Shown here in pieces: positions 14,780-23,312 of a DNA stretch of 64,000 nucleotides (within the stretch, counting starts at the first letter, position 1; every line of letters begins with the position of its first letter). The DNA is taken from positions 1 through 64,000 of the forward strand of contig NZ_JBQOUY010000002.1 of the NCBI RefSeq assembly GCF_052216985.1, read 5' to 3'. Source of the stretch: Acidaminococcus fermentans_A. Lineage in GTDB: Bacteria > Bacillota > Negativicutes > Acidaminococcales > Acidaminococcaceae. The notes below the pieces were generated by a model. The model was not told where the DNA came from. It did no database searches and saw only the letters and a program-made list of their open reading frames with translations. A program made the position numbers and the translations under genes.

Positions 14780-16075
14780 TCATTTCAGCAGCTCGTTCAC
14801 TTTGGCTGCCGTTTCCTGGAGAGCCTGGGTGGCCGGTTCTTTGCCGCTCAGGATCACGTCCCGGACATCAATCAGAAGCTGTTCTGCCTTCAGGCCGTTC
14901 TGGCCGGGGAAGCTGGCCCATTTTACCAGGTTAGGCATGGTGGACAGGGCAGCCTGGATGTTCTTGTTGGAATCGATGACCTTTTTGAAGGCACCCTCTT
15001 TGTCCATACCTTTCCGGGGCGGCAGATAGCCGGTGCCGGTGGACCACTTGGTCAGGGCCTCATTGGATTCCAGATATTTGATGAATTCCCAGGCAGCTTT
15101 TTGTTTGGCCGGATCTTTGGAGAAGCACATCAGGAAGTTGCCGCCGGCAGGGACTTTCCGGGGTTTGCCCTGGAATACGGGGAAGGGAGCCGCCACCACT
15201 TTGAAATTGGCGCTCTTTTCGAAGTTGGCCCGTTTGCCGATGGTGGTGCAGACCATGCCCACTTTGCCGGACAGGTAAGCCTGGAATCCTTCTTCGTTGG
15301 TGGCGTGGAGACCACTGCCATCCTTTACCATATCCGCCAGCAGCTGATAAGCCTGGGCGGCTTCCGGGCTGTCGAAGGCGGCACGGACTTTGCCATTTTC
15401 CTTCTTCAGCATGGCTCCGCCATTGGATTCGATGAGTGCCTGCTGGGCCCAGTTGTCCGCATATTCCTGCATGAAGAATCCCGGGTTTCCGGTTTTGGTC
15501 TTGATGGCTTCCGCTGCTTTCTTTACTTCATCCCAGGTCTTGGGAGGGTTGTCCGGATCCAGACCGGCCTTTTTGAACAGATCCGGATTGATATAGAGAA
15601 CTGGGACGGAGACAGAGTAGGGCAGGCCGATCTGTTTTCCGTCTTCCGTCTGGGCCAGGGCCAGCACGTTGGGCAGGAAGTTTTCTTTCAGGAAGTTCTT
15701 ATCCTTGTCGTCCTGTTTGGCCAGATCATTCAGGTCGGTATATTTCAGATTGTCATTGGCATAGTTCAAATAACTGTAGCCCATCTGGACCACGTCCGGG
15801 TTCTTGCCGGAAGCCATGGCCGCCTGGAGATTCTGGGTCAGGCCTTTGTACATGTCCGGATTGTATTTAGCGGTGACTTCGATATCGGGATGGGTTTTGT
15901 TGAATTCATCCACCAGTTGTTTTACTGTGGCTCCCCCAAAGCTTTCAGAAGCCACATGCCAGTATTCAATTTTTACTTTTTTTCCGGCATTTTTGGAACC
16001 GGTACCGCCACATCCCAGTATCCCCAGGGACAGGACCCCTGCAAGGGCCAGCGCCATTGTCTTTTTCCAATTCAT
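14780..16075 (-). CDS. Extracellular solute-binding lipoprotein, UgpB-like (ABC importer)
   Basis: A 431-residue family 1 binding protein. A lipoprotein signal peptide (MNWKKTMALALAGVLSLGIL) ends in a lipobox with the acylated Cys at residue 22. The mature protein opens with KIEYWHVASESFGGATVKQL, and the later WSTGTGYLPPRKGM and FPGQNGLKAEQLL segments resemble UgpB-type proteins for sn-glycerol-3-phosphate or its diesters, though other CUT1 sugars are possible. It is the first gene of the operon binding protein - permease - permease - ATPase - isomerase. Cys-anchored binding proteins occur both in monoderms and in the double-membraned Negativicutes. Confidence 0.9.
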   Translation of the reverse strand: MNWKKTMALALAGVLSLGILGCGGTGSKNAGKKVKIEYWHVASESFGGATVKQLVDEFNKTHPDIEVTAKYNPDMYKGLTQNLQAAMASGKNPDVVQMGYSYLNYANDNLKYTDLNDLAKQDDKDKNFLKENFLPNVLALAQTEDGKQIGLPYSVSVPVLYINPDLFKKAGLDPDNPPKTWDEVKKAAEAIKTKTGNPGFFMQEYADNWAQQALIESNGGAMLKKENGKVRAAFDSPEAAQAYQLLADMVKDGSGLHATNEEGFQAYLSGKVGMVCTTIGKRANFEKSANFKVVAAPFPVFQGKPRKVPAGGNFLMCFSKDPAKQKAAWEFIKYLESNEALTKWSTGTGYLPPRKGMDKEGAFKKVIDSNKNIQAALSTMPNLVKWASFPGQNGLKAEQLLIDVRDVILSGKEPATQALQETAAKVNELLK

Positions 16076-16205
16076 TCTGCTACCTCCCTATTTTTTATGA
16101 TGATTTGTTTGGGACACGTCCAGTATAAGGAAATAAGGTAAAGATTCCATACTTCATAAGTAAAAATTATGTAATTTATTCTTCAGATTTGTAAAAAATG
16201 CAAGA

Positions 16206-16234
16206 TTGCTTTCCCCTAGTTAGCTTGATATAAT
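16206..16234 (+). promoter_or_regulatory. Promoter of the 26-residue protein gene
   Basis: TTGCTT (16206-16211), 17-base spacer and TATAAT (16229-16234), 43 bases before the ATG at 16278. Confidence 0.75.
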
Positions 16235-16277
16235 AAAAACAAACGGGCAGAGCTGGACCTGCAAGGAGGTGTGTTCC

Positions 16278-16358
16278 ATGAAACAGCATAAATTCTGGGC
16301 CTGGGCCACGGTCTTTGCCTTTGCCATGACCATGTTTACCGGGATGAAGCGGAAATAA
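16278..16358 (+). CDS. Small hydrophobic protein, 26 residues
   Basis: A complete miniature gene: consensus promoter, near-perfect ribosome site (AAGGAGGTG, eight bases before ATG) and its own hairpin terminator at 16364. The product has a basic N-terminus (MKQHK), an aromatic-rich hydrophobic stretch of about 15-17 residues (FWAWATVFAFAMTMF) and a basic end (MKRK), consistent with one short membrane segment. No family was recognised. Similar tiny proteins with KxHKFWAWA starts may exist in relatives, but this was not checked. It could be a membrane-protein regulator or a type I toxin-like peptide; no antisense RNA was identified. Confidence 0.65.
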   Translation: MKQHKFWAWATVFAFAMTMFTGMKRK

Positions 16359-16363
16359 GAAAA

Positions 16364-16395
16364 GGGCTGCTGGGAGAACAGCAGCCCACTTTTGT
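16364..16395 (+). terminator. Terminator of the 26-residue protein gene
   Basis: Stem GGGCTGCTG/CAGCAGCCC with a six-base loop, then ACTTTTG. It belongs to the GGGCTGTTGC hairpin family. Confidence 0.75.
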
Positions 16396-16415
16396 AAACG
16401 AAAGGAGCCGAAACC

Positions 16416-17882
16416 ATGCCTTGCACTACATTATTGGTAGGGAAAAACGCAACCGTTGATGGATCCACCATGATGGCCCGGAATGAGGATTCTCCTTCTG
16501 GAAAATTCACTTCCAAGAAGTTCATCGTGGTCCGGCCGGAAGAACAGCCCCGGCATTATAAAAGCATGATCTCAAAGGTGGAAATCGATCTGCCGGATAA
16601 TCCTCTCCGGTATACGGCCATGCCCAATGCCCAGGCCACGGAAGGGATCTGGGGAGAGGCGGGGATCAATGCCTCCAATGTGGCTATGACAGAAACCGAG
16701 ACCATCACTTCCAATCCCCGTGTCCTGGGCGCCGATCCCCTGGTGCCAGGAGGCATTGGCGAGGAGGATATGCTGACCCTGGTGCTGCCCTACATCCGAT
16801 CTGCCCGGGAAGGGGTGCTGCGGTTGGGGAGCCTGCTGGAACAGTACGGGACCTATGAGATGAACGGCATCGGGTTCCAGGATGTGGAAGAAATCTGGTG
16901 GCTGGAAAGCATCGGCGGCCATCACTGGATCGCCAAACGAGTACCCGATGACGAGGTGGTGGTCATGCCCAACCAGCAGGGCATCGATTTCCTGGATCTG
17001 GCGGATGCCCTGGGGCCTGGGAAGGACAACCTGTGTTCCCGTGACCTGGCAGAATTCATCGAGGAAAACCATCTGGACCTGACCCTGGCGGAAGATAGGG
17101 AAGGCCCGGTGGCGGAAGATACGGCCTTTGACTGCCGGTCCGCCTTTGGCAGCCATGACGATGCGGACCATACCTACAATACCCCACGAGCCTGGTATAT
17201 GCTCCGGTGCCTGGTTCCTTTCAGTGTGGAATGGGAAGGTCCAGAAGCGCCTTTCCATCCGGAAGATGACGACCTGCCATGGTCCGTGGAGCCGGACCGG
17301 AAGGTGACGGTGGAAGATGTGAAATACATCCTCAGTAGCCATTACCAAGGGACTCCTTACGACCCCTACGGCCACAAGGGGGATGGGAGCCTCCGGGGAA
17401 AATACCGGCCCATCGGCATCAACCGGACCAATTTCCTGGCGCTCACCCAGCTGCGTCCGGACCTGCCGGAAGACCGGCGGGCGGTGGAATGGATCGCCGA
17501 AGGGTGCAACGTGTTCAACGCCTTCGTGCCGTTCTACACCAATGTGGATAAGACTCCGGAGTATCTGGCGGTGACGGACGAAGAGCCGGATTCCAACCAG
17601 TTTTACTGGGCTAACCGGCTGATCGGAGCATTGGCCGATGCCCATTTCGGAGCCTGTGCCAACTTGATCGAACGGTATCAGAACAAGGTAGGGGCCCGGG
17701 CCCATGCCCTGCTGAAAGAAGGCGACCGGGGCGGAGCTGGAGAGGATGTCTGCCGATATCTGGAAGGACGGAACGAAAAAATGGCCGCCATGGCCAAAGA
17801 AGAGACCCAAAAAGTCCTGGGCCAAGTCCTCTACGCCGCCAGCAACGGCATGAAGAACGGATTTGCAAGGTCGGATGCGTGA
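16416..17882 (+). CDS. C69 family dipeptidase (PepD-like)
   Basis: A 488-residue Ntn-hydrolase that cleaves dipeptides. The catalytic nucleophile is the Cys in MPCTTLLVGKNATVDGST (residue 3), which must become N-terminal after removal of Met-Pro or by self-processing. DGSTMMARNEDS (about 15-26) is the family signature, and EGIWGEAGINASNVAMTETE (about 76-95) and EDMLTLVLPYIRSAREGV are conserved core strands. No signal peptide is seen, so it is cytoplasmic and fits peptide and amino-acid fermentation. The start has AAAGGAGCC about nine bases upstream. It is followed by a TGTGAAAA/TTTTCACA hairpin (17887-17905) and a heptamer tract. Confidence 0.92.
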   Translation: MPCTTLLVGKNATVDGSTMMARNEDSPSGKFTSKKFIVVRPEEQPRHYKSMISKVEIDLPDNPLRYTAMPNAQATEGIWGEAGINASNVAMTETETITSNPRVLGADPLVPGGIGEEDMLTLVLPYIRSAREGVLRLGSLLEQYGTYEMNGIGFQDVEEIWWLESIGGHHWIAKRVPDDEVVVMPNQQGIDFLDLADALGPGKDNLCSRDLAEFIEENHLDLTLAEDREGPVAEDTAFDCRSAFGSHDDADHTYNTPRAWYMLRCLVPFSVEWEGPEAPFHPEDDDLPWSVEPDRKVTVEDVKYILSSHYQGTPYDPYGHKGDGSLRGKYRPIGINRTNFLALTQLRPDLPEDRRAVEWIAEGCNVFNAFVPFYTNVDKTPEYLAVTDEEPDSNQFYWANRLIGALADAHFGACANLIERYQNKVGARAHALLKEGDRGGAGEDVCRYLEGRNEKMAAMAKEETQKVLGQVLYAASNGMKNGFARSDA

Positions 17883-17910
17883 GGGATGTGAAAAATATTT
17901 TCACACGGGC

Positions 17911-17959
17911 ACTGGTCACTGGCCGACGACCCGAGACTCATAGCTCGAGACTCGAGACC
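17911..17959. repeat. Seven consecutive degenerate heptamers (CGAGACT family)
   Basis: Read in sevens from 17911: ACTGGTC, ACTGGCC, GACGACC, CGAGACT, CATAGCT, CGAGACT, CGAGACC. It is the longest uninterrupted tract in the window and lies between two hairpins. Confidence 0.78.
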
Positions 17960-17966
17960 TGAAAAA

Positions 17967-17992
17967 GGGGCTGTTGCGCAGGCAGCAGCCCC
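17967..17992 (+). terminator. Hairpin of the GGGGCTGTTGC family
   Basis: Stem GGGGCTGTTGC/GCAGCAGCCCC (one G-U pair) with a four-base loop, then TTGTG. It is followed immediately by the extended -10 TGT-TATAAT (17996-18004) that should serve the ArsR-type gene. Confidence 0.7.
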
Positions 17993-18035
17993 TTGTGTTA
18001 TAATAAAACCAACAACGACTATTGGAGGGATTGTC

Positions 18036-18422
18036 ATGGCTGGAGACCAACTGCCTCACAATCATGGAGAAAACATCAACTATATCCTGCAAGATCTGCC
18101 GGAGAACGCCAACTTTTCTGCGGTATCCGGGCTGTTCAGCAGCCTGGCGGACGCCAACCGGATCAAATTGTTCTGGTTCTTATGCCATATGGAAGAATGC
18201 GTCATCAACCTGTCGGCCCTGATGCACATGAGCAGCCCGGCTTTATCCCATCATTTGAAGATCCTCCGGGAAAACGGCCTCATCACCAGCCGCCGGGCCG
18301 GGAAAGAAATGTACTATAAAGCCGCCAATACCGAAGAAGTCCGTCTCCTCCACCACATGATCGAACTCCTCATCGACATCACCTGCCCGGAGCAGGAGAC
18401 GGAAGCAAAGAGGGAAGAGTGA
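18036..18422 (+). CDS. ArsR/SmtB family transcription regulator
   Basis: A 128-residue winged-helix repressor. The recognition unit is LMHMSSPALSHHLKILREN at about 62-80, followed by the wing LITSRRAGKEMYYKA. A His-rich N-terminus (QLPHNHGEN), Cys in EECVINL before the recognition helix and a C-terminal helix LHHMIELLIDITCPE offer possible metal or thiol ligands. The canonical alpha-5 DxH...HxxH set is not evident, so the signal (metal, redox or none) is open. Transcription starts from an extended -10 at 17996-18004. The stop lies five bases from the stop of the convergent AraC-type gene; no metal transporter is adjacent. Confidence 0.82.
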   Translation: MAGDQLPHNHGENINYILQDLPENANFSAVSGLFSSLADANRIKLFWFLCHMEECVINLSALMHMSSPALSHHLKILRENGLITSRRAGKEMYYKAANTEEVRLLHHMIELLIDITCPEQETEAKREE

Positions 18423-18426
18423 AGAG

Positions 18427-19323
18427 TCAAGTCCGCTTTTTTTTCCTGTACTGGAAGGGCGTACAGTGGAACTGCTGGCGGAAGGCTTCTATATAGTAGC
18501 TGGGGGAGCGGAACCCACAGCTTTCTCCAATTTCGCTGATGGACTGATCGGTGGAATCCAGTAGCCGGATGCTCTGTTCCAGGCGCAGTTCCCGGAGATA
18601 GGCAAAGATGGATTCCCCCGTGAACCGTTTGAAGATGCGGCAACATTCGCTTTCTGTATAGGAGGCATAAGCAGCTACTTGGGCCAAGGTGATTTTTTCC
18701 CCGTAATGGGCTGTCAGGTAGCTGAGGATCCGCTGGGCAACGGTATTGGCCCGGGACCATTTCCGTGTCTGGAACTCATCCGATGGCTGGTGGCAGAGGA
18801 CAGCAGCAAAAATTTCATAGAGCCGGGCTGTGGCAAGAAGTTCCCAGCCCGGTCTTTTTGTTTCACTTTCCTGGTAGATCTCACGGATCTTCTGGAGTAC
18901 GTCCGCCTGCCAAGGGTCTTTTTGATACAAGGGACGGGCCGTCAGTACAGGATCTGAGAGGGCCGGGAGCACATAGTCCTGTTCCAGTACGGAGCCGGGG
19001 AATCCGCAGAGCAGCCGGGGATGGATATCCAAGCAAATGTAGCCGGCATCCGGATTTCCCAGGGGACGGGCCATGTGGAGATAACCGCTGTTGATGAAGA
19101 TACCGTCCCCGGTCTCAAGCTGCCAGCTGGCTTCATTGACGGAAAAGGTCACAGTACCTTGGACTACGGCACAGAACTGCAGTTCTTCATGCCAGTGGAG
19201 CCGGGTATAGCCCAATACATTGCGGCTTAGGATGGAATTGTAGACAGCCATGGGAAATCCATGGGTCCCGTGGCGGGTGGATTCCCGGTTTCTGGCATCC
19301 ACTGGGATGTTGGTGACCTGCAT
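18427..19323 (-). CDS. AraC family transcription regulator
   Basis: A 298-residue activator-type protein. The N-terminal cupin (about 20-150) contains LHWHEELQFCAVVQG, a ligand-sensing jelly roll. The C-terminal double helix-turn-helix (about 195-298) has LAQVAAYASYTESECCRIFKRFTG and the typical ending IGESCGFRSPSYYIEAFRQQ. It is divergent from the hydrolase/AGCS/M20/DpaL operon with a 164-base shared region whose -10 (TATAAT near 19446) lacks a good -35, as expected for an activator-dependent promoter. It is therefore the likely activator of that operon. Confidence 0.88.
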   Translation of the reverse strand: MQVTNIPVDARNRESTRHGTHGFPMAVYNSILSRNVLGYTRLHWHEELQFCAVVQGTVTFSVNEASWQLETGDGIFINSGYLHMARPLGNPDAGYICLDIHPRLLCGFPGSVLEQDYVLPALSDPVLTARPLYQKDPWQADVLQKIREIYQESETKRPGWELLATARLYEIFAAVLCHQPSDEFQTRKWSRANTVAQRILSYLTAHYGEKITLAQVAAYASYTESECCRIFKRFTGESIFAYLRELRLEQSIRLLDSTDQSISEIGESCGFRSPSYYIEAFRQQFHCTPFQYRKKKRT

Positions 19324-19487
19324 GGAAAAACTCCTTTCGTCTGAAGAAGATGGATTTGGTTCCAGTATAACAGATTTTTCAAAAAACGCAATTTAGTGAT
19401 ATTTTTCATCAGGATTCGCATAGAATCCCTTCCGGGGATTTCTTATAATGAAACCATCAGGAAAGGGAGTCCAAGGAGGTATAAAGT

Positions 19488-20708
19488 ATGGAAATCAATG
19501 GAAAGCGTCTGATGGAACATATCAATACTTTGGGAAAAATCGGCATTGGAGAGGATGGCAGGCGGATCCGGCTGGCGGCCAGTGATACCAATCGGCAGGG
19601 CCGGGATCAGGTAGCAGCATGGATGGAGGAAGCCGGTCTCCAGGTAGTGGTGGACCGGATCGGGAATATCTTCGGCATCTGGGAAATGCCGGAAAACAAG
19701 GGAGAAACTCCCATGATGGTGGGGTCCCACATCGATACGGTAATCAATGCCGGTCAGTATGACGGCTGTCTGGGGGTGCTGGCTGGCATCGAACTGTGCC
19801 AAACCCTCCAGGAACAAGGGGTCCGTCCCAAGCATCCTCTTGTAGTGGGAGTGTTCACCAACGAAGAAGGGGTCCGGTACTCGCCCGATATGATGGGCAG
19901 CCTGGTGTACGCAGGGGGACTTTCCTGCGAAGAAGCCCTGGCTTCTGTAGGCACGGATGGGACCATCCTGGGGGAAGAACTGAAGCGGATCGGATATGGG
20001 GGCACCGTGGAACCCGGGTTCCTGAAGCCCTTTGCCTTTCTGGAACTCCACATCGAACAGGGCCCCATCATGGATGTGGAAGGGTACGATATCGGAGCTG
20101 TAGAAAATCTCCAAGGCATCCACTGGCAGCAAGTGACCATCAAAGGAGCAGCCAACCATGCAGGGACTACGCCCACACGGCTCCGCCACGATGCGGGCCT
20201 GGTTGCGGCCAAAGTCAATGTGTTCTGTCGGCAAATGGTGGAAAAATCCGGCGGGGTGTGCACCATCGGCACCATGGCCTACCAGCCCAATGCAGTGAAC
20301 GTGATCCCCAGTGAGGCGAAATTCACCATCGACCTGCGGAATCCGGACAAGGCCAGATTGGATGGAGATGAAGAGATCCTGGCTGCCTATCTGGAACAGC
20401 TGGCCCAGGAAGAGGGCGTGGAAATCACCGCCAAACGGATGACCTGTTTCGATCCAGTGCCCTTTGATGAAGGAATTTGTCAGAAAGTGGAAAAAGCCAC
20501 TGCTGCCCGGAATTTGAAATGCTGCCGGATGGTGTCAGGAGCCGGTCAGGACGCCCAGATGATGGCTCGGATCTGTCCCACCGCCATGATCTTTGTACCC
20601 AGCGTCAAAGGCATCAGCCACAATCCGGCCGAATACACCCCGGACCAGGCCTGCATCAACGGGGCTAATGTGTTCTTGGATGTGGTGCGGGAAATGATCG
20701 GGGCATAA
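19488..20708 (+). CDS. Zn-dependent amidase/hydantoinase (AllC / N-carbamoyl amino acid hydrolase family)
   Basis: A 406-residue binuclear-metal M20-type amidohydrolase. Metal motifs: GSHIDTVINAGQYDG at about 84-98 (His and bridging Asp), FTNEEGVRY near 127 (Glu), ELHIEQGP near 188 and the C-terminal SHNPAEYT near 380 (His). The lid and dimer insertion lies between about 210 and 325 and carries the substrate His in AANHAGTTP. Family members hydrolyse allantoate, ureidoglycine or N-carbamoyl-L-amino acids. With a second M20 enzyme and diaminopropionate ammonia-lyase downstream, an N-carbamoyl or similar derivative of a diamino acid is an attractive substrate (inference). The ribosome site is CAAGGAGG. 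First gene of the operon. Confidence 0.88.
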   Translation: MEINGKRLMEHINTLGKIGIGEDGRRIRLAASDTNRQGRDQVAAWMEEAGLQVVVDRIGNIFGIWEMPENKGETPMMVGSHIDTVINAGQYDGCLGVLAGIELCQTLQEQGVRPKHPLVVGVFTNEEGVRYSPDMMGSLVYAGGLSCEEALASVGTDGTILGEELKRIGYGGTVEPGFLKPFAFLELHIEQGPIMDVEGYDIGAVENLQGIHWQQVTIKGAANHAGTTPTRLRHDAGLVAAKVNVFCRQMVEKSGGVCTIGTMAYQPNAVNVIPSEAKFTIDLRNPDKARLDGDEEILAAYLEQLAQEEGVEITAKRMTCFDPVPFDEGICQKVEKATAARNLKCCRMVSGAGQDAQMMARICPTAMIFVPSVKGISHNPAEYTPDQACINGANVFLDVVREMIGA

Positions 20709-20726
20709 GAAAGGGGAGAATACTTT

Positions 20727-22127
20727 ATGGAAATCATTCGCACAATGAACAATGTATTTTGGGGCTGGCTGGTAGCGGGCATCCTGCTCCTGACAGGGGT
20801 GTTTTTCACGCTGCGGCTGCATTTTCCCCAATTCCGCTACTTCACCCGGCTGTTTGGCAATCTGGCCTGCAGCATGAAAGGCAATGAAAAGGCCGAGGGA
20901 AGTGTGTCGGGATTCGGAGCTCTGTGTGCCGCTGTGGGAGGACAGGTAGGGACTGGATCCCTGGTGGGTGTGGCCACAGCCCTGGCTTCCGGCGGTCCGG
21001 GAGCTGTCTTCTGGATGTGGGTTACGGCCGTGCTGGGAATGCCCATCAGCTTTGCGGAAGCGGTGCTGGCCCAGCTGTTCCGGGTAAAGAATCCAGATGG
21101 GACCTATCGGGGCGGACCGGCTTATTATATGGAAAAAGGGCTTCACAGCAAGGCATTGTCCATCCTGTATTCTATCAGCATCTTGGTGGGCATTGGGTTC
21201 TTCTACTGCATGATCCAGAGCAATTCCATTTCTGTAGCTCTCACAGGGGTGGCACCGGTCTCTCCTCTGGCAGCCGGCATTCTGCTGCTGATCCTAGTAG
21301 CCTTGGTCATCTTCGGAGGCATCAAGCGGCTGTCAGAAGTGGCATCCTACATCGTGCCCTTTATGGCTCTGGGATACCTGCTTATGGCCATCTGGGTGAT
21401 GGTGGTCCATGCTTCCATGCTTCCGGAAATGCTCCGGCAGATTTTTACAGGGGCCTTTTCCGGCCAGGCAGTTGCAGGAGGTGTGGCTGGCTATTCAGTG
21501 CAGCAGGCTTTTCGGTACGGAGTGGCCCGGGGATTATTTTCCAATGATGCAGGCAACGGTACAGCATCTACCATGCATGCTACAGCTGTAGTGCCCCATC
21601 CGGTGAACCAAGGCTTTGCCGCCATGTTGGGGACTTTCATTACCACCATCATCATCTGCAGCTGTACAGCTTTCTGTATCCTGCTTTCCAATCAGCTGGG
21701 TACGGGGGAAACGGGAATTGCGCTGACCCAGCTGGCCTTTGAAAGCAATCTGGGAAGCATAGGCCGGTGGGTTGTGTTCCTAGCTATGTTCTTGTTCGGT
21801 TTCACCACTCTGCTGGCAGATATTTATTATGGAGAAGTGAATTTGATGATCCTAGTGAAGAAGCCCCAAGCTGTCACAATCTATCGGGTGCTGTGCTGCG
21901 CCCTCATCATTGCTGGTGCGGTGGCTCCAGTTCCTATGGTGTGGGATCTGGTGGATTTTGCTAGCGCCTTCATGGTATTCTTCAATGTGATTGCATTGCT
22001 GAGACTTTCCAGATATGTGGTCTTGGCACTGAAAGACTATGCCGGACAATGGAGTGCCAAAAAAGAAGCTGGCGCTCGGCCGGTGTGGGATTTTACCCAT
22101 CAAGTGGATGAAGAAGATCTTGACTGA
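20727..22127 (+). CDS. AGCS family sodium:amino acid symporter
   Basis: A 466-residue inner-membrane Na+/alanine- or glycine-type symporter with about 11 helices. Hallmarks: GFGALCAAVGGQVGTGSLVGVA at about 61-82, the GTYRGGPAYYMEKG loop near 125-138, and the central NDAGNGTASTMHATA near 272-286. It lies 18 bases behind the hydrolase and 21 bases before the M20 gene, so it probably supplies their substrate. Substrate specificity is not readable from sequence alone. Confidence 0.92.
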   Translation: MEIIRTMNNVFWGWLVAGILLLTGVFFTLRLHFPQFRYFTRLFGNLACSMKGNEKAEGSVSGFGALCAAVGGQVGTGSLVGVATALASGGPGAVFWMWVTAVLGMPISFAEAVLAQLFRVKNPDGTYRGGPAYYMEKGLHSKALSILYSISILVGIGFFYCMIQSNSISVALTGVAPVSPLAAGILLLILVALVIFGGIKRLSEVASYIVPFMALGYLLMAIWVMVVHASMLPEMLRQIFTGAFSGQAVAGGVAGYSVQQAFRYGVARGLFSNDAGNGTASTMHATAVVPHPVNQGFAAMLGTFITTIIICSCTAFCILLSNQLGTGETGIALTQLAFESNLGSIGRWVVFLAMFLFGFTTLLADIYYGEVNLMILVKKPQAVTIYRVLCCALIIAGAVAPVPMVWDLVDFASAFMVFFNVIALLRLSRYVVLALKDYAGQWSAKKEAGARPVWDFTHQVDEEDLD

Positions 22128-22148
22128 CAAAGAAAGGATGGGATTGAA

Positions 22149-23297
22149 ATGGATTTCAAAGAACAGCTGACGGCTTGGCGTCATTATCTCCATCAGCATC
22201 CGGAAACAGCCTTTGAGGAGAAAACGGCTCCCCAGCTGGCTGCAGAACAGATGCGGGCCTGGGGGATCCAGGTCGAAGAAGGCATCGGCAGGACCGGAGT
22301 GGTAGGCACTCTTCGGTGCGGGAATGGCGGAGGCTGTATCGGCATCCGGGCGGATATGGATGCTCTGGATATCACAGAACGGAGCCGCCATGACCATATT
22401 TCCCTGTGTCCGGGGAAAATGCATGGCTGCGGTCATGACGGCCATACGGTGATGCTGTTGGGAGCGGCCAAACTGCTGGCGGATCGGAAAAATTTCAATG
22501 GCACGGTACGCTTTATCTTTCAGCCGGCAGAAGAACCGGGCCGGGGTGCCCAGGCCATGATCGATGACGGGCTGTTCGAACGGTTCCCCATGGATGAAAT
22601 CTATGGCCTCCACAATGCGCCTTTTCTGCCGGCCGGGACCCTTTCCACCCGGGTGGGGGGCATGGCTGCCAGCGAAGATGATTTTTCCTTCACCATCACT
22701 GGAAAAGGGGGCCATGCTTCTTCTCCCCACGAAGGAAATGACCCACTGGCCTCTTTTGCAGAAATTTATCTGGCACTTCAGACCATCGTCAGCCGGAATG
22801 CGCCACCCATGCGTCCAGTGGTGGTCTCCTGCACGGAAATCGAGACAGATGGGGCTCACAATGCCATCCCCACCACCGTGACGGTACGGGGAGATGCCCG
22901 GACTACCACGCCGGAAGACCAGCAGCTGGTGGAAAATCGGATGCGGGATATTGTGGAGGGAATCTGTCGGATGAACCACGCCCAGTGCAGCTTTGCCTAC
23001 ACCCATGAGTTTTTCCCCACGGTCAATGACGCCGGATGCGTCCAATATGCGGTGCGGGCTGCCCAGGCGGTGGTGGGAGAAAACCGTACTTTTGGAGACT
23101 GTGAGCCATGGATGGCGTCGGAAGACTTTGCCGCTTTCCTGAAACATGTGCCTGGCTGTTTCCTGCTTCTGGGAACCGGAAAAGAGAAAAGCGGCAATGT
23201 CTCTCTTCATCAGAATATCTATGACTTCAATGATGATGTATTGGCAACGGGAGCAGAATTTTGGGCCGAGCTGGTAAGACTCCGGCTGTCAGCATAA
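22149..23297 (+). CDS. M20 family amidohydrolase (hippurate hydrolase/N-acyl amino acid type)
   Basis: A 382-residue cytoplasmic deacylase. Metal ligands are visible in CPGKMHGCGHDGHT at about 94-107 (Cys and two His), QPAEEPGRGA near 130 (Glu-Glu), the His of GLHNAPF near 156 and the C-terminal SLHQNIYDF near 355. The satellite dimerisation domain follows GKGGHASSPHEGNDP at about 182-196. The family removes acyl groups from amino acids. It is third of four in an operon with DpaL, comparable in idea to ygeY beside ygeX in E. coli. Confidence 0.9.
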   Translation: MDFKEQLTAWRHYLHQHPETAFEEKTAPQLAAEQMRAWGIQVEEGIGRTGVVGTLRCGNGGGCIGIRADMDALDITERSRHDHISLCPGKMHGCGHDGHTVMLLGAAKLLADRKNFNGTVRFIFQPAEEPGRGAQAMIDDGLFERFPMDEIYGLHNAPFLPAGTLSTRVGGMAASEDDFSFTITGKGGHASSPHEGNDPLASFAEIYLALQTIVSRNAPPMRPVVVSCTEIETDGAHNAIPTTVTVRGDARTTTPEDQQLVENRMRDIVEGICRMNHAQCSFAYTHEFFPTVNDAGCVQYAVRAAQAVVGENRTFGDCEPWMASEDFAAFLKHVPGCFLLLGTGKEKSGNVSLHQNIYDFNDDVLATGAEFWAELVRLRLSA

Positions 23298-23312
23298 GAA
23301 GGGAGCATGACG

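Noticed and set aside
14780..16075. Naming the importer ugpBAEC outright
   Set aside because: Similarity is suggestive, but CUT1 importers share these features and no glycerophosphodiester gene is adjacent; only UgpB-like is supported.
21852..23210. Long antisense frame over the AGCS and M20 genes
   Set aside because: Crosses two certain genes and has the same His/Gly/Pro-rich shadow composition.
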